From the NCBI RefSeq assembly GCF_028746185.1, contig NZ_JAQIVH010000014.1, positions 1 through 64,000 of the forward strand: 64,000 nt of DNA, given 5' to 3'. Each line of letters opens with the position of its first letter. Within the stretch, counting starts at the first letter, position 1. This stretch comes from Paenibacillus_E qinlingensis. Lineage in GTDB: Bacteria; Bacillota; Bacilli; Paenibacillales; NBRC-103111. Below the pieces are notes generated by a model that was not told the origin of the DNA, did no database searches, and saw nothing but the letters and a program-made list of their open reading frames with translations. The translations under genes were made by a program, and so were the position numbers. Below, one piece after another: positions 31,484 through 40,946 of this stretch.

Positions 31484-32458
31484 ATGAAATCCCTTTTTAC
31501 GCGAATTAGCCTTATCGCACTGATCAGCGTTTTTGCACTAAGCCTTGCTGCTTGTGGCAAAACGACGAATACCGAATCAGCTGCAACAACGACACCAGCA
31601 GCTGCTACCCCAACCCCTGCTGCCAAAGCGGATGGTAAGATTACTGTTCAGGATGCAGTAGGAACAGTTGAATTGCCTAAGAAGCCTGAACGTATCGTGG
31701 CTATGGAATTCGGATTCACAGACATCCTTGTTTCTCTTGGCGTACAGCCGATCGGTGTTGCGGACGATAGCTCCCCAGACCTTTTGATGGACTCCGTAAA
31801 AGCTTTGCTGAAGACTTACACGTCCGTCGGTTCACGGTACGAGCCTAACATTGAACTTATTTCATCCCTTAAACCAGATCTGATTATCGTGGATATTAAT
31901 AAGCATAAAGCTGCGATTCCACAGCTTAAAGGCATTGCACCTGTCCTTGTATTGGATGACTTCCAAGCGGACTACAATCAAATGCTGAAGAACGTGGGCA
32001 TTATCGCACAAGCCGTTGGTAAAGTGGAAGAAGGCAAAAAACGCTTAGCTGAGCACCAAACGAAAGTGGAAGCGATGAAGAAGAAACTTGCCGCATCGAA
32101 CATTAGCGTTCTCCCTGCGGTTGTGAATCCAAAAGGCTTCTTCGCACACTCCGATCATGCGTACAGCGGTTCCTTCCTTTCTATGCTTGGGTACAATGAT
32201 CCGATCAAAAATGCGACAGCTTATCCACAGATTACCCTCGAACAATTGGTTGAGGCGAATCCCAAAGTCCTATTCGTCATGCCGACTGAGAAAGTAACGA
32301 TCGTGCAAGAATGGGAAAAGAATCCGCTGTGGCAGAAAATTGATGCTGTAGCTAACAAAAAAGTATTCACTGTTGAGCGACGCGACTGGTCCTTATCCCG
32401 TGGCATGATCGGGTCGGAGAAAATCCTCGACGATATCGTGAAGAATCTGGGGCAGTAG
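31484..32458 (+). CDS. Iron-siderophore ABC transporter substrate-binding lipoprotein
   Basis: A 324-residue lipoprotein. Signal peptide with lipobox ALSLAAC (Cys at about 23), an Ala/Thr/Pro-rich linker, then a FeuA/FhuD-type periplasmic-binding fold (about 55-324) with typical ERIVAMEFGFTDILVSLG, LISSLKPDLIIVD and VFTVERRDWSLSRG. It captures a ferric siderophore at the cell surface and passes it to the two permeases encoded next. GGAGGAG precedes the ATG at 31484; the formal start at 31463 lies in the Fur-box region. Which siderophore is bound is unknown. Confidence 0.9.
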   Translation: MKSLFTRISLIALISVFALSLAACGKTTNTESAATTTPAAATPTPAAKADGKITVQDAVGTVELPKKPERIVAMEFGFTDILVSLGVQPIGVADDSSPDLLMDSVKALLKTYTSVGSRYEPNIELISSLKPDLIIVDINKHKAAIPQLKGIAPVLVLDDFQADYNQMLKNVGIIAQAVGKVEEGKKRLAEHQTKVEAMKKKLAASNISVLPAVVNPKGFFAHSDHAYSGSFLSMLGYNDPIKNATAYPQITLEQLVEANPKVLFVMPTEKVTIVQEWEKNPLWQKIDAVANKKVFTVERRDWSLSRGMIGSEKILDDIVKNLGQ

Positions 32459-32462
32459 TTCG

Positions 32463-33482
32463 ATGAACCAACCCATGAACCTTGAGAAGCAGAGCCGTAA
32501 ATGGCCTCTGCTCTTCCTATTTTCTGCGAGTCTAATAGCGATACTAATTGGAATATTATCTAGTTTAAAATGGGGCCAATCCCCCGTGTCATGGCACACC
32601 TTGTACGAAGCTGTGACCTATCAAGGCAGCGATAAGGCTCACTTGTATATCCAAACGCTGCGCTTACCGCGCGCCATCATGGCTTGCATCGTCGGGATGC
32701 AGCTTGGACTTGCTGGGCTGCTCACCCAGCTCACGACCAAGAACCCGCTGGCTTCCCCTCACATTTTCGGCATCAATGCGGGAGGAGCTTTAGCGGTTGT
32801 CGTTGGGCTTGTGTTCCTGCCACATTTAGGTAACATGGGATTGATTGCATTTGCCTTTGTCGGTGCAGCGCTGGGTGCCTTGCTGGTCTGGTCGCTCGCT
32901 GGAACGGGCAGCAAACAATACGTCTATATTGCGCTCGCTGGCATCACGATCCACTTCCTCCTATCCTCGTTGACGGAAGGGGTCATTATTCTTAATCAGC
33001 ATGCGACAGACAGCATGATTTTCTGGTTGGTCGGCTCTTTGAGTCAAGCCGCTTGGACCGAAGTCCGCGTGATTCTTCCTTTTTTCGTAGGAGGTATGCT
33101 GCTATTTGCGTTCATGCTCCCTTCGTTTAAATTGCTGCTTGTCGATGATGAAATTGCGACAGGGCTTGGCCAACGCATAACGTTCGTGCGCGGCATCAGT
33201 GTGCTGCTCGTCATTGTACTCGCCGGTTCCGCAGTAGCGTTATGTGGTCCTATTGGCTTCGTCTGCCTGATTGTGCCGCATATTGCGCGGGCATTAGTAG
33301 GTACGAACTTGGTCGTTCTGGGTCCATTAACGGCTTTACTTGGCGGAATTCTGCTGTTATATGCTGATTTTCTTAGCCGATTTATTGCCTTTCCGTTCGA
33401 ATCACCCGTTGGGATCGTCACTTCCTTAATTGGTGCTCCGTTCTTCATTTACCTAGCGTTGAAGCAACGGAGGGCACTATGA
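32463..33482 (+). CDS. Iron-siderophore ABC transporter permease 1 (FecCD family)
   Basis: A 339-residue membrane protein with about nine to ten segments. FecCD signatures are LRLPRAIMACIVGMQLGLAG, NPLASPHIFGINAGGALAVV and GPIGFVCLIVPHIARALVG, the last being the coupling region for the ATPase. It starts 4 nt after the binding-protein stop and overlaps permease 2 by 4 nt, so the three genes are one tightly coupled operon. Confidence 0.92.
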   Translation: MNQPMNLEKQSRKWPLLFLFSASLIAILIGILSSLKWGQSPVSWHTLYEAVTYQGSDKAHLYIQTLRLPRAIMACIVGMQLGLAGLLTQLTTKNPLASPHIFGINAGGALAVVVGLVFLPHLGNMGLIAFAFVGAALGALLVWSLAGTGSKQYVYIALAGITIHFLLSSLTEGVIILNQHATDSMIFWLVGSLSQAAWTEVRVILPFFVGGMLLFAFMLPSFKLLLVDDEIATGLGQRITFVRGISVLLVIVLAGSAVALCGPIGFVCLIVPHIARALVGTNLVVLGPLTALLGGILLLYADFLSRFIAFPFESPVGIVTSLIGAPFFIYLALKQRRAL

Positions 33483-34483
33483 TGACCTCTAGATTGAAAA
33501 TGCTGCGTATTCCCGTTATTTCATTGGTCATAGCTTTCTTGGTGATGATTGTCCTAGCGATCATCTACGCGCATGTTGGCGCGGTTGGAATCCCTTATCG
33601 CGATGTATGGGCAGCTCTGACGGATGCGAACCATCCTTCCTACTTTATCGTGCACCAATTGCGCTTGCCTCGTATTTTGGTTGCTATATTGGCTGGCTTT
33701 GGACTCGCCGTCGGCGGCGTAATTCTCCAAAGCGTCATTCGTAACCCTTTGGCGAGCCCCGATGTGATCGGGATTACCAAAGGAGCTGGTTTTATGGCCG
33801 CTGGGGTCATTTTCTTATTCCCTAAGCTGCCAAGCTATTACTTACCGATTGCCGCTTTCATTGGTGCATTCGCTGCCTTCCTCTTGCTGCTCTTGTTAAG
33901 CCGCCGGTTAACCCTGCGCCCCTCCCATCTGGCCCTGGTGGGCATTGCGATCGGGACGATCTTTCAGGCTGCCATCCAGTATCTGATTGTCCGCCATCCC
34001 AGTGACATCAATGCGGCGTTGCTTTGGCTCTCCGGCAGTCTGTGGAACCGCAGCTGGAACAACGTGTACAGCCTGTTCCCGTGGATTGCCGTGCTGTTGC
34101 CCATCGTGTGGGCGAACTTCGCCAAGCTGAACGTATTTCAGCTTGGCGACGAGATGACCGCCGCGCTCGGCGTACGGATCGGACGGCAGCGCTTCTGGCT
34201 GCTGCTGCTCGCAGTGGCGTTAGCCGGCATCTCCGTGTCGGCTGTCGGGGCGATCGGCTTCATCGGCCTGATCGCGCCCCATATTGCGCGGAGCCTCGTC
34301 GGCGGCCGGCACCAGTGGTTAATCCCGCTCGCCGCCTTGATCGGCGCGGATCTCATGCTGCTCGGCGACTTAGTCGGCCGCGTCATTATTCTCCCACGGG
34401 AGGTCCCCGTGGGGATTATGACGGCGGTCATCGGGACGCCGTACTTCATTTATTTGCTGCGCCGCGAGCGGCGGCGGCGGTAG
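33479..34483 (+). CDS. Iron-siderophore ABC transporter permease 2 (FecCD family)
   Basis: A 334-residue membrane protein, partner of permease 1. It shows LRLPRILVAILAGFGLAVGG, NPLASPDVIGITKGAGFM and GAIGFIGLIAPHIARSLVG. Its ATG overlaps the preceding stop (ATGA). The 3' end is markedly GC-rich. No ATPase gene follows within 1 kb, so the system must borrow an ATPase encoded elsewhere, as Bacillus FeuBC does with YusV. Confidence 0.92.
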   Translation: MMTSRLKMLRIPVISLVIAFLVMIVLAIIYAHVGAVGIPYRDVWAALTDANHPSYFIVHQLRLPRILVAILAGFGLAVGGVILQSVIRNPLASPDVIGITKGAGFMAAGVIFLFPKLPSYYLPIAAFIGAFAAFLLLLLLSRRLTLRPSHLALVGIAIGTIFQAAIQYLIVRHPSDINAALLWLSGSLWNRSWNNVYSLFPWIAVLLPIVWANFAKLNVFQLGDEMTAALGVRIGRQRFWLLLLAVALAGISVSAVGAIGFIGLIAPHIARSLVGGRHQWLIPLAALIGADLMLLGDLVGRVIILPREVPVGIMTAVIGTPYFIYLLRRERRRR

Positions 34484-34494
34484 GGAACCATAAC

Positions 34495-35160
34495 TAACTC
34501 CTATTGCTACCTTGGATCGTTTGCGCTTCAAAAGCTCCTATGGTTTCTAACTAGCTAAGCTTGAAGAGGTAATCACTTGGATTGCCTCTTCGATTGTTGT
34601 GGACTCGGCTCGGGCGACAGAGTAACTGTGGATAAATCCCCTTCCCCGCCTTTACCTGTGTAACCTACAGGTAATTCTCATGAATTTGCTGGTTGCGATT
34701 TTAGGGAATCGGGCTAAAACCTTAGAATTAACTGTAGAAAACACATCAATCCCTTGAAAGCGTGAAATAGAGCTCAATTAGATGGAAGAAATCCAGTTAT
34801 TCTTCTCTTAAGTAACTCCCAGTGCTACCTATTGTCCGATTGCGCTTCTCAACCCCCTATTGTGTCAAACTAGCTAATCTTGAAGAGTGAAGAGGCACTC
34901 GCTCGGGGTGTCTCTTCGGTTCAGGTAGATTTAGGCGACAAATTGCCATGCATTAGTCCCCTTCTCAGGCCTAACTGTAGAAACTACAGTTATTTCTCCC
35001 GATTCCATATATTTATTGAAAATAAATGGAAAACATGTAGCTAATTCGCCCCGATTCCTAAAAATCCGGTGAATACCCGGAAATTAACTGTAGGAAATAC
35101 ATCTAATCCCTGGAACACGCGAAACAGTGCTAATTTAGATGGACAAAATCCAGTTATTCG
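34495..35160. repeat. Imperfect 318-bp tandem duplication with palindrome arrays D1 and D2
   Basis: The sequence from 34495 (TAACTCC..GCTACC..TTGCGCTTC..AACTAGCTAA..CTTGAAGAG) recurs from 34813 in the same order. Copy 2 ends in a complete quartet at 34970-34996, 35020-35047, 35082-35108 and 35133-35159 (spacings 50, 62, 51). Copy 1 has motifs at 34651-34676, 34727-34752 and 34776-34802 only; the 76-nt gap where 112 is expected implies loss of about 37 nt including motif 2. It lies between convergent operons. No gene is seen. Confidence 0.8.
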
Positions 35161-35345
35161 TGTCTGAAGCGCTGATTGGATAGGGGAGTGGGGACTTGGG
35201 GAATCGAGATTGTGTCTGAAGCGCTGATTGAATGAGGATAATTGAGACTGGATAGAGATCGGGACGTGTCTGATGTGCTGATTAAAGGAGAAGTGGAGAG
35301 TGGATGGGGTTCGGAAGCGTGTCTGATGCGGATAAATAGCGAAGT
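35160..35345. repeat. 53-bp tandem repeat, about 3.5 units
   Basis: GTGTCTGAAGCGCTGATTG or close variants begin at 35160, 35212, 35266 and 35319 (periods 52, 54, 53), each followed by a G/A-rich segment. It follows directly on array D2. Nothing is recognised between 35345 and the terminator at 35439. Confidence 0.75.
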
Positions 35346-35438
35346 GTGCTTAGACGAGGGATCGAGCTCGATTTTTGGTTCGCTGATTGTTTGAAGGGAT
35401 AGTGAGTTTATATTCGTGCTTATATAATTTCCCCATCA

Positions 35439-35481
35439 CAAAAAAGGATGCCAACCATTAACACGGTTGGCATCCTTTTTT
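35439..35481. terminator. Bidirectional terminator of the transporter-HEAT-cNMP gene
   Basis: GGATGCCAACC (35446-35456) pairs with GGTTGGCATCC (35465-35475), with seven A on the left and six T on the right. Confidence 0.92.
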
Positions 35482-35485
35482 AATG

Positions 35486-38400
35486 CTAGATCATGCCACG
35501 CAGGCGATCCGCAATGACTCGCATCATGCTGCGCAGTACATCGATGTTCTGGAAGCAGAAGCTCAGCACGAGGTCACGGTGCAGCTGGAGCAGCACGGCG
35601 GGGTCCTTCGCTGTGCAATCCGCTGATCGAGGGCCGCTGTCGATGATGGCCATTTCGCCGAAGAATGCGCCTTCGCCCAGCAGCGCGTACTCCTCGCTGC
35701 CGCGGTGGACGCGGATGCTACCCTCGATGATGCCATACATCGTATCTCCGAAGTCTCCTGCGCGGCAGATCGCTTCACCCGGCTCATAGGCAACCTCCTC
35801 GACCATTTGGGCTAACCAAATGAAGTCATTCGGGCCCAGATGGGCAAACAGGTCGATCTTTTGCAAGACGAGGATCCGGCGTAGTATCGCTTCATCCCTC
35901 GTCAATTCTGTCGCAGCCTGTGGCTCCTGCACAGCCGCTGCTGCAGCCTCCACCTGAGCAAGAGCAGCCTCTTCGTCCCCATCTCGACCTTGATCTCGTC
36001 CTTGCTCTTGACCATGATCTTGATCTCGACCTTCCACCAGAGCTTGCCCCTGATCGTCCGCCATCTCTTCTCCCTGCACCGCAGAAGCCTGCCCTTTCCC
36101 CTGACCACGCTCCAACTCGGAGCGCAATCTGCGTGAAAGCAGCTTCATCATTTCAACAGCAATGCTCGTCTGATCAAACATCATATCGTAGAACACAGAT
36201 GAGTCCAGTCGCCACAGCACCATGTTCTCTTCCGCTTTAATCGTTGCTGTCCGCGCACTGTTCGTCAGAATGGCCATCTCACCGAAGCAATCGCCGAGAT
36301 TCAGCTCTCCGAGGAGCTGCTTGTTGCGATATACACCAGCTCTGCCTTCATCTATCAGCATAAGGGAATCGCCTGGATCGCCCTCTCTAATGATCGTATT
36401 GCCTTGTTCGACGGCCAATTTATGCAGTCGCTTCGCGATAACAGATAAGTCTCGGCTCGTGAGACCTTGGAATAACGAAACACGACGAAGCAACTGTACC
36501 CGATGCATGAGATCTGCGAGTTCAACGTTCACCACTGTATCCGACTTCCGAAGTGTGTGGTACTGGATCGTTTGAGTCAACCATTCATCGCCTTGCTCAG
36601 CCAGCCAGCTCAAATGCAGATTCAGCTCAACCTTGCTTGCAGCTACCTTAGACAGCTTACGGGAGCCTGCCATGAATTTGGCCATCTCCGTACGCAGAGT
36701 CCCTTGAAGCGTCTGATCAATGACCTCTTCGGCATTGGCCTGCTGACGCGAGTCCCCTTCCGACCAATCCAGGTACACGGCCTGCATGGTTTGCCCATCT
36801 TTGAGAAGCGCTAGCAATAGAAATACACGCCGAGTAATGGCCGTTCGAATTTCGCCGATCATCTTCTCTATTTCTGTATAATCATCTACGCCAACAACGC
36901 AGGCACCATGCTCAGCGAACCGTGCATAAAGCGTAAGTTCTTGGAAAATATAAGCCTCTACTTTGCGGCTATCCGGTTGAGGCAATTGCTTATTCATGCG
37001 CTGCAATGACTCTAAAATACGGTCACGCAAGGCGTACGGCGCCTTCTCATAACAAGCGAACAACATGTCCATCGCACGTTGGGTTGCAATCCTTTCAAAC
37101 ACCGCAGGCAAATACAAACTAATTTCCTGTTGCTCCAAATATGGTGCCAATTGTGGCAGCACATCATCTTCGTCGTATGCCGCGAGCGCGTCTATCGCGT
37201 AGCGCCGGGTTTTGCTATCTTTTAACATACCAATAATCGGTACAAGTAAAGGAGGCACGTGCAGGATAGCTGCCGACTCCAATGCCCGAATTCGAACCAA
37301 CGGAGAGTTATCCTGCAAAAGGGAGATCAGCGGCTTGTAGAAGTTTTTCACACGGATTTGTCCAAATAACGCGGCCATCGCGATCCGTTCCTCTTCATGT
37401 CCGCTTTCCATCATGTTTTTCAGCTTCCCAACTGCTCGGAACATGCCTTCAATACTATAGTATTTGACTAATCCAGCAATCGTTGCCGCTTGAACTTCGA
37501 CAGAAGGATCCTCCAAATACACAGTAATCTCATCGACATAATCTTCTTTCGCATAAGCAGAGAGGGCGATAATGGCTTTAGCTCTGACTTGTACATGCTC
37601 AGATGCAATCAGTTCCTGCAGAACAGGTTCAAAACCTTCTGGCACCTTCATCTCCACATACGCCAAGGCCTCTAAGCGAACTTCCGGTATGGCGTGACGC
37701 AGTAAACCGTCCAAATGCGGCGTTAAATCAAATGAGCTTGTCTCTTTCAAAAGACCGAACGCGTACAACGCTTGCTGCTTGTCCGAACCGTTCAATGCAT
37801 CAATCAAGATTTGCCGAGTTGCGGAATCCATAAGGTTAAGCTCTACCTTTTGCAGGTCGTCGCCGCCTGTTTTGAGATTGGATAGGAGCGTCGTCAAGTA
37901 CGCTTTCTTGACCTTAATGCCCGCAATAATCCCCACAACGAGCAAAACTAACACGATATAACTCAGCTTCTCAGGGGCTACGAATCGTGTAACGAGGAGA
38001 AGGCAAATAGCGGCAAGTCCTTTGGCGCCATTACGGACAATCCCGTCCAAGAAACCCTTCGCTTTATTCCGCCATTCCGGAGGAACGGGGAACATCACTA
38101 ATTGGCTGACCGAGGAGTAGATCGTGTCACCGACGACTTTATCGCTTCCTTTGACTACAACCGCCATTGCAAGGATCGGCAATACCAGAATCCCAAGACT
38201 TCCCGCGAAGAGCGCAATTGGAAAAATTAATAGCGCCGTCATCACACCGAATCGCGTAATCACACGGCCTGACACGAACAATTGCACACAGAGGGCAATC
38301 AGCCCTGAGAAGCCGTAGAAGCTTCCCATAAAGCCGGCTAATGCTTCATTTTGTAAGGTACCACGCAGGATGACTTTGAACTGATAATCAATGAGGGTTA

Positions 38401-39154
38401 GCGAAACGACAAGCGCAGCAGCTAAGATTGCGACATATTTGAGATGCGGCACACTCGCGAATAGGCCACCTTTTTGCTGGGGAGATGCTGACTTCGATGA
38501 GGCTTTGCGTGCCTGCGCTGGCTTCGATTCACCCTGATCTTTGGTCATGCGCAAGATGACAAACACAGCGACAAGGCCGAATAATTGCAAACCGGCATAC
38601 ACATAGATTAAATTCGCCGTTCCGACAAGTGGTACAAGGACTTTCAGGCCAAAACCGCTCAAGATCCCGCCCATAATGCCCCCGCTGCCCACGAGTCCGA
38701 TCATCTGCTTCGCTTTCCGTTGGTCCATGACCGATGTTGCGAACTGCCAGAAGCAGACGATCATTAAGAAATTGAACACGTCGTATCCGATATAAATGAC
38801 AGGAAACACCCAGCGCAGCTCGAGCCCTACACCGAATCTAGATATCAGAACGAAAGTCGAAATCAATGGAATCATCAGCTTGAGGAGAGTTTCTAAGCGC
38901 ACCTTCGGAGAGAAACGTTGGAACACGATACCTGCCGTAATCATGACGAGTGCCTGCGGCAAGTACATCAGGGATAAATAGGAATTGTCGAACCGACTCA
39001 AGAAGAGCGTATCCGCCGCCGTTCGTCCGATGGTTGATGCTGATACCACGAAGAACAAATAGGCAAATAACAGAAATACTTTGCTGTATTCCTTCTTATC
39101 CTCTGTTATTTTATCTAAAAAAGAACGATACTTTTTACTAATAGGGCTACTCAC
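35486..39154 (-). CDS. Giant fusion: nucleotide-transporter-like (NTT/Npt1-type) membrane domain, HEAT repeats, two cyclic-nucleotide domains
   Basis: A 1222-residue protein. Residues about 25-425 form roughly 12 membrane segments of the ATP:ADP antiporter/Npt1-Npt2 type (RTAADTLFLSRFDNSYLSLM; KAKQMIGLVGSGGIMGG). About 430-780 are HEAT-like helical repeats (LLRHAIPEVRLEALAYVEM; LLQDNSPLVRIRALESAAIL). Cyclic-nucleotide domain 1 (about 915-1035) has CFGEMAILTNSARTATI; domain 2 (about 1110-1215) has FFGEMAIIDSGPRSADC. Both keep the Glu and Arg that hold the cyclic phosphate. A Gln/Gly/Asp/Arg repeat linker (DQDHGQEQGRDQGRDGDEE) joins them. The GTG at 39154 is favoured because TGAGGTG precedes it; the ATG at 39166 overlaps that site. 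Probably a membrane transporter or sensor gated by a cyclic nucleotide; substrate unknown. Confidence 0.82.
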   Translation of the reverse strand: MSSPISKKYRSFLDKITEDKKEYSKVFLLFAYLFFVVSASTIGRTAADTLFLSRFDNSYLSLMYLPQALVMITAGIVFQRFSPKVRLETLLKLMIPLISTFVLISRFGVGLELRWVFPVIYIGYDVFNFLMIVCFWQFATSVMDQRKAKQMIGLVGSGGIMGGILSGFGLKVLVPLVGTANLIYVYAGLQLFGLVAVFVILRMTKDQGESKPAQARKASSKSASPQQKGGLFASVPHLKYVAILAAALVVSLTLIDYQFKVILRGTLQNEALAGFMGSFYGFSGLIALCVQLFVSGRVITRFGVMTALLIFPIALFAGSLGILVLPILAMAVVVKGSDKVVGDTIYSSVSQLVMFPVPPEWRNKAKGFLDGIVRNGAKGLAAICLLLVTRFVAPEKLSYIVLVLLVVGIIAGIKVKKAYLTTLLSNLKTGGDDLQKVELNLMDSATRQILIDALNGSDKQQALYAFGLLKETSSFDLTPHLDGLLRHAIPEVRLEALAYVEMKVPEGFEPVLQELIASEHVQVRAKAIIALSAYAKEDYVDEITVYLEDPSVEVQAATIAGLVKYYSIEGMFRAVGKLKNMMESGHEEERIAMAALFGQIRVKNFYKPLISLLQDNSPLVRIRALESAAILHVPPLLVPIIGMLKDSKTRRYAIDALAAYDEDDVLPQLAPYLEQQEISLYLPAVFERIATQRAMDMLFACYEKAPYALRDRILESLQRMNKQLPQPDSRKVEAYIFQELTLYARFAEHGACVVGVDDYTEIEKMIGEIRTAITRRVFLLLALLKDGQTMQAVYLDWSEGDSRQQANAEEVIDQTLQGTLRTEMAKFMAGSRKLSKVAASKVELNLHLSWLAEQGDEWLTQTIQYHTLRKSDTVVNVELADLMHRVQLLRRVSLFQGLTSRDLSVIAKRLHKLAVEQGNTIIREGDPGDSLMLIDEGRAGVYRNKQLLGELNLGDCFGEMAILTNSARTATIKAEENMVLWRLDSSVFYDMMFDQTSIAVEMMKLLSRRLRSELERGQGKGQASAVQGEEMADDQGQALVEGRDQDHGQEQGRDQGRDGDEEAALAQVEAAAAAVQEPQAATELTRDEAILRRILVLQKIDLFAHLGPNDFIWLAQMVEEVAYEPGEAICRAGDFGDTMYGIIEGSIRVHRGSEEYALLGEGAFFGEMAIIDSGPRSADCTAKDPAVLLQLHRDLVLSFCFQNIDVLRSMMRVIADRLRGMI

Positions 39155-39261
39155 AAGACACCTCATTCTACAATTAAACGATCATGACTCTCCCCTAAAA
39201 TTGTACCAGAAGTCCTAGGAAAAAATAACTATATTTTCAACGAAATAACGTAGGAAAACAC

Positions 39262-39292
39262 AAAAAAAGACAACATCCGCGGATGTGTCTTC
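39262..39292 (-). terminator. Terminator of the DUF6526 gene pair
   Basis: A palindrome centred on ACATCCGCGGATGT with AGAC/GTCT flanks is followed on the minus strand by seven T. Confidence 0.8.
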
Positions 39293-39306
39293 TTGAAGAT
39301 GACATT

Positions 39307-39741
39307 TTATATTCTAAAATTGTCGCCTCTCCAGCTGCGAATGGCTTTCTTGATCGCAACCGGAGTCATCCGCTCCGCTGCTGCCTTCTTACAAAGCGCA
39401 GGAAACTCTTCATCCGATGCAAAGCGCAAAGCCGTAATCTGTGCCATCGTCAACTTCTTATCTAGCAACTTCTGTGTCAATACAAAGTGCCGAAGGTTCT
39501 CTTCTGCCCGAATCGCCCGATCCTGCGCCTTAATCGGGTAGGAACGGATAAGCATAAAGATCACAACCACAATAACAGCTATGAGAACAAAGATGACTGC
39601 TGGCAGCACCTGATCATTGGCCTGTAAAGCACTAACAAGCTGCATAATGGATAGAACCACTAAGCCTAATGCCAGCAATGTAAACACATAGTGAAATAAC
39701 GGATGCATACGTCGATGATTGACATAATTCTGAACCTTCAT
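39307..39741 (-). CDS. DUF6526-like small membrane protein
   Basis: A 144-residue protein with two membrane segments (about 16-37 and 47-66) and a cytoplasmic helical tail. It begins QNYVNHRRMHPLFHYV and ends with LTMAQITALRFASDEEFPAL and KKAIRSWRGDNFRI, features I associate with the DUF6526 family. It starts 4 nt after the upstream small gene and shares a terminator with it. Function unknown. Confidence 0.7.
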   Translation of the reverse strand: MKVQNYVNHRRMHPLFHYVFTLLALGLVVLSIMQLVSALQANDQVLPAVIFVLIAVIVVVIFMLIRSYPIKAQDRAIRAEENLRHFVLTQKLLDKKLTMAQITALRFASDEEFPALCKKAAAERMTPVAIKKAIRSWRGDNFRI

Positions 39742-39745
39742 CTAC

Positions 39746-39970
39746 TTATTTCCCCACAATCTGAGTAATCTCACTCTCTAGTAATAGATAACGGTGCACA
39801 CTTCGCATGATTGGCACTTTCGTCAAATTGTTTTTGTCCACATATTGTTTCATCTGATCTTTGGACAAACCTAAGATTTTACCCGCTTCCATTACCGTGA
39901 GTACCGCTTCATTGCTAGTCGCGTTGAAGGTTGTCTTCACCTTTTGATTCCAGTCTTCAAATGATTGCAT
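39746..39970 (-). CDS. Small helix-turn-helix-like protein
   Basis: A 74-residue protein. Residues 24-60 (VMEAGKILGLSKDQMKQYVD, then NNLTKVPIMRSVHRYLL) look like a MerR/excisionase-type winged helix, with the final part as the wing. AGAAGGGTG precedes the ATG. It is in an operon with the DUF6526-like membrane protein, 4 nt apart. It might be a DNA-binding partner or a small regulator; I cannot name a family. Confidence 0.6.
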   Translation of the reverse strand: MQSFEDWNQKVKTTFNATSNEAVLTVMEAGKILGLSKDQMKQYVDKNNLTKVPIMRSVHRYLLLESEITQIVGK

Positions 39971-40049
39971 GTTTTCGCACCCTTCTCAATCCGATCCTTC
40001 TATTATAGCACGAAAACACCCACTTCACCCAATTACCTTCATCTGCCAC

Positions 40050-40814
40050 CTAGGACTCTTCTTCGCTCATGAGAGCTAGCAGTGCTTTCGGCAACGCAAA
40101 TTTCTGATTGCTTATCATGATTTGATTCAAGGCATCTTCGGCGATATCCGCCTGCTCTTCCTTAATTACGCTGATCTCCGCATGCAGCCGCTCCATTTGT
40201 GAATCGAGTGCCGCCGCTGAGGCTGCTGCTTGCTTTAACTCTTCTAAGAGACGAGCGGGTACAGCTTGGTTGCCTTCATTAAATTTATAAAATATTTTAT
40301 GCTCCAGGCTCGCCCAACAGTCCATCGCAATCGTACGAATTTGCACTTCCATACAGACGCGCTCTTCGCGGTCCGACATATGTACAGGCACTTCAATGAG
40401 CAAATGTAAGCTTTGGTAGCCATTCGGCTTCGGATTTTGGATATAGTCTTTTTCGCTCAAAATATGAAGGTCATTCTGATTTCTCAGCATCTTGGAAATG
40501 ACATAAATATCCGACACGAACGAGCATGTAATTCGCAGACCAGCAATGTCTTTCACGCTGCCCTTAATGCCTTCGAAAGAAAGTTCTCCGCCTTTTCTCA
40601 TCAGCTTTTGAAAAATACCTTCCGGCGATTTCAACCGAGACTTCGTATGTTCAATCGGGTTATATTCATGCAGCATCTCGAATTCTTGAACGAGGATATC
40701 AATCCTGGTTTCCATTTCATCCAGCGCAAACTTATAAGTCATCATAAAGCGTGTAATTTCGTGCTTAAACTTTTTCAAATCATTCATCGAAAACTGATTC
40801 GTAATCATATTCAT
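40050..40814 (-). CDS. Small alarmone synthetase, (p)ppGpp synthetase (RelQ/YwaC-like)
   Basis: A 254-residue cytoplasmic enzyme transferring pyrophosphate from ATP to GDP or GTP. The RelA_SpoT synthetase domain (about 20-200) shows KDIAGLRITCSFVSDIY, the GTP-binding region PKPNGYQSLHLLIEVP and EVQIRTIAMDCWASLEHKI. No hydrolase, TGS or ACT domain is present, so it is the single-domain type. A C-terminal helical tail follows. The ATG at 40814 is preferred, as AAGGA lies 11 nt upstream and overlaps the formal ATG at 40826. Single-gene unit. Confidence 0.88.
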   Translation of the reverse strand: MNMITNQFSMNDLKKFKHEITRFMMTYKFALDEMETRIDILVQEFEMLHEYNPIEHTKSRLKSPEGIFQKLMRKGGELSFEGIKGSVKDIAGLRITCSFVSDIYVISKMLRNQNDLHILSEKDYIQNPKPNGYQSLHLLIEVPVHMSDREERVCMEVQIRTIAMDCWASLEHKIFYKFNEGNQAVPARLLEELKQAAASAAALDSQMERLHAEISVIKEEQADIAEDALNQIMISNQKFALPKALLALMSEEES

Positions 40815-40902
40815 ACAGAATTCCATCCTTAAATTATCGTTATTTTTCCCATTCCTTGCTAGTTTAAATCATGGAGATCGCTCTACGCAAATGCAGCGAT
40901 GA

Positions 40903-40927
40903 GAAAAGACACCTCTAGGGTGTCTTT
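40903..40927 (-). terminator. Terminator after the second chemoreceptor gene
   Basis: AAAGACACC pairs with GGTGTCTTT around a short loop, with A/T-rich flank on the minus-strand 3' side. Confidence 0.8.
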
Positions 40928-40946
40928 CGTGTCCGTTGTATGTATA

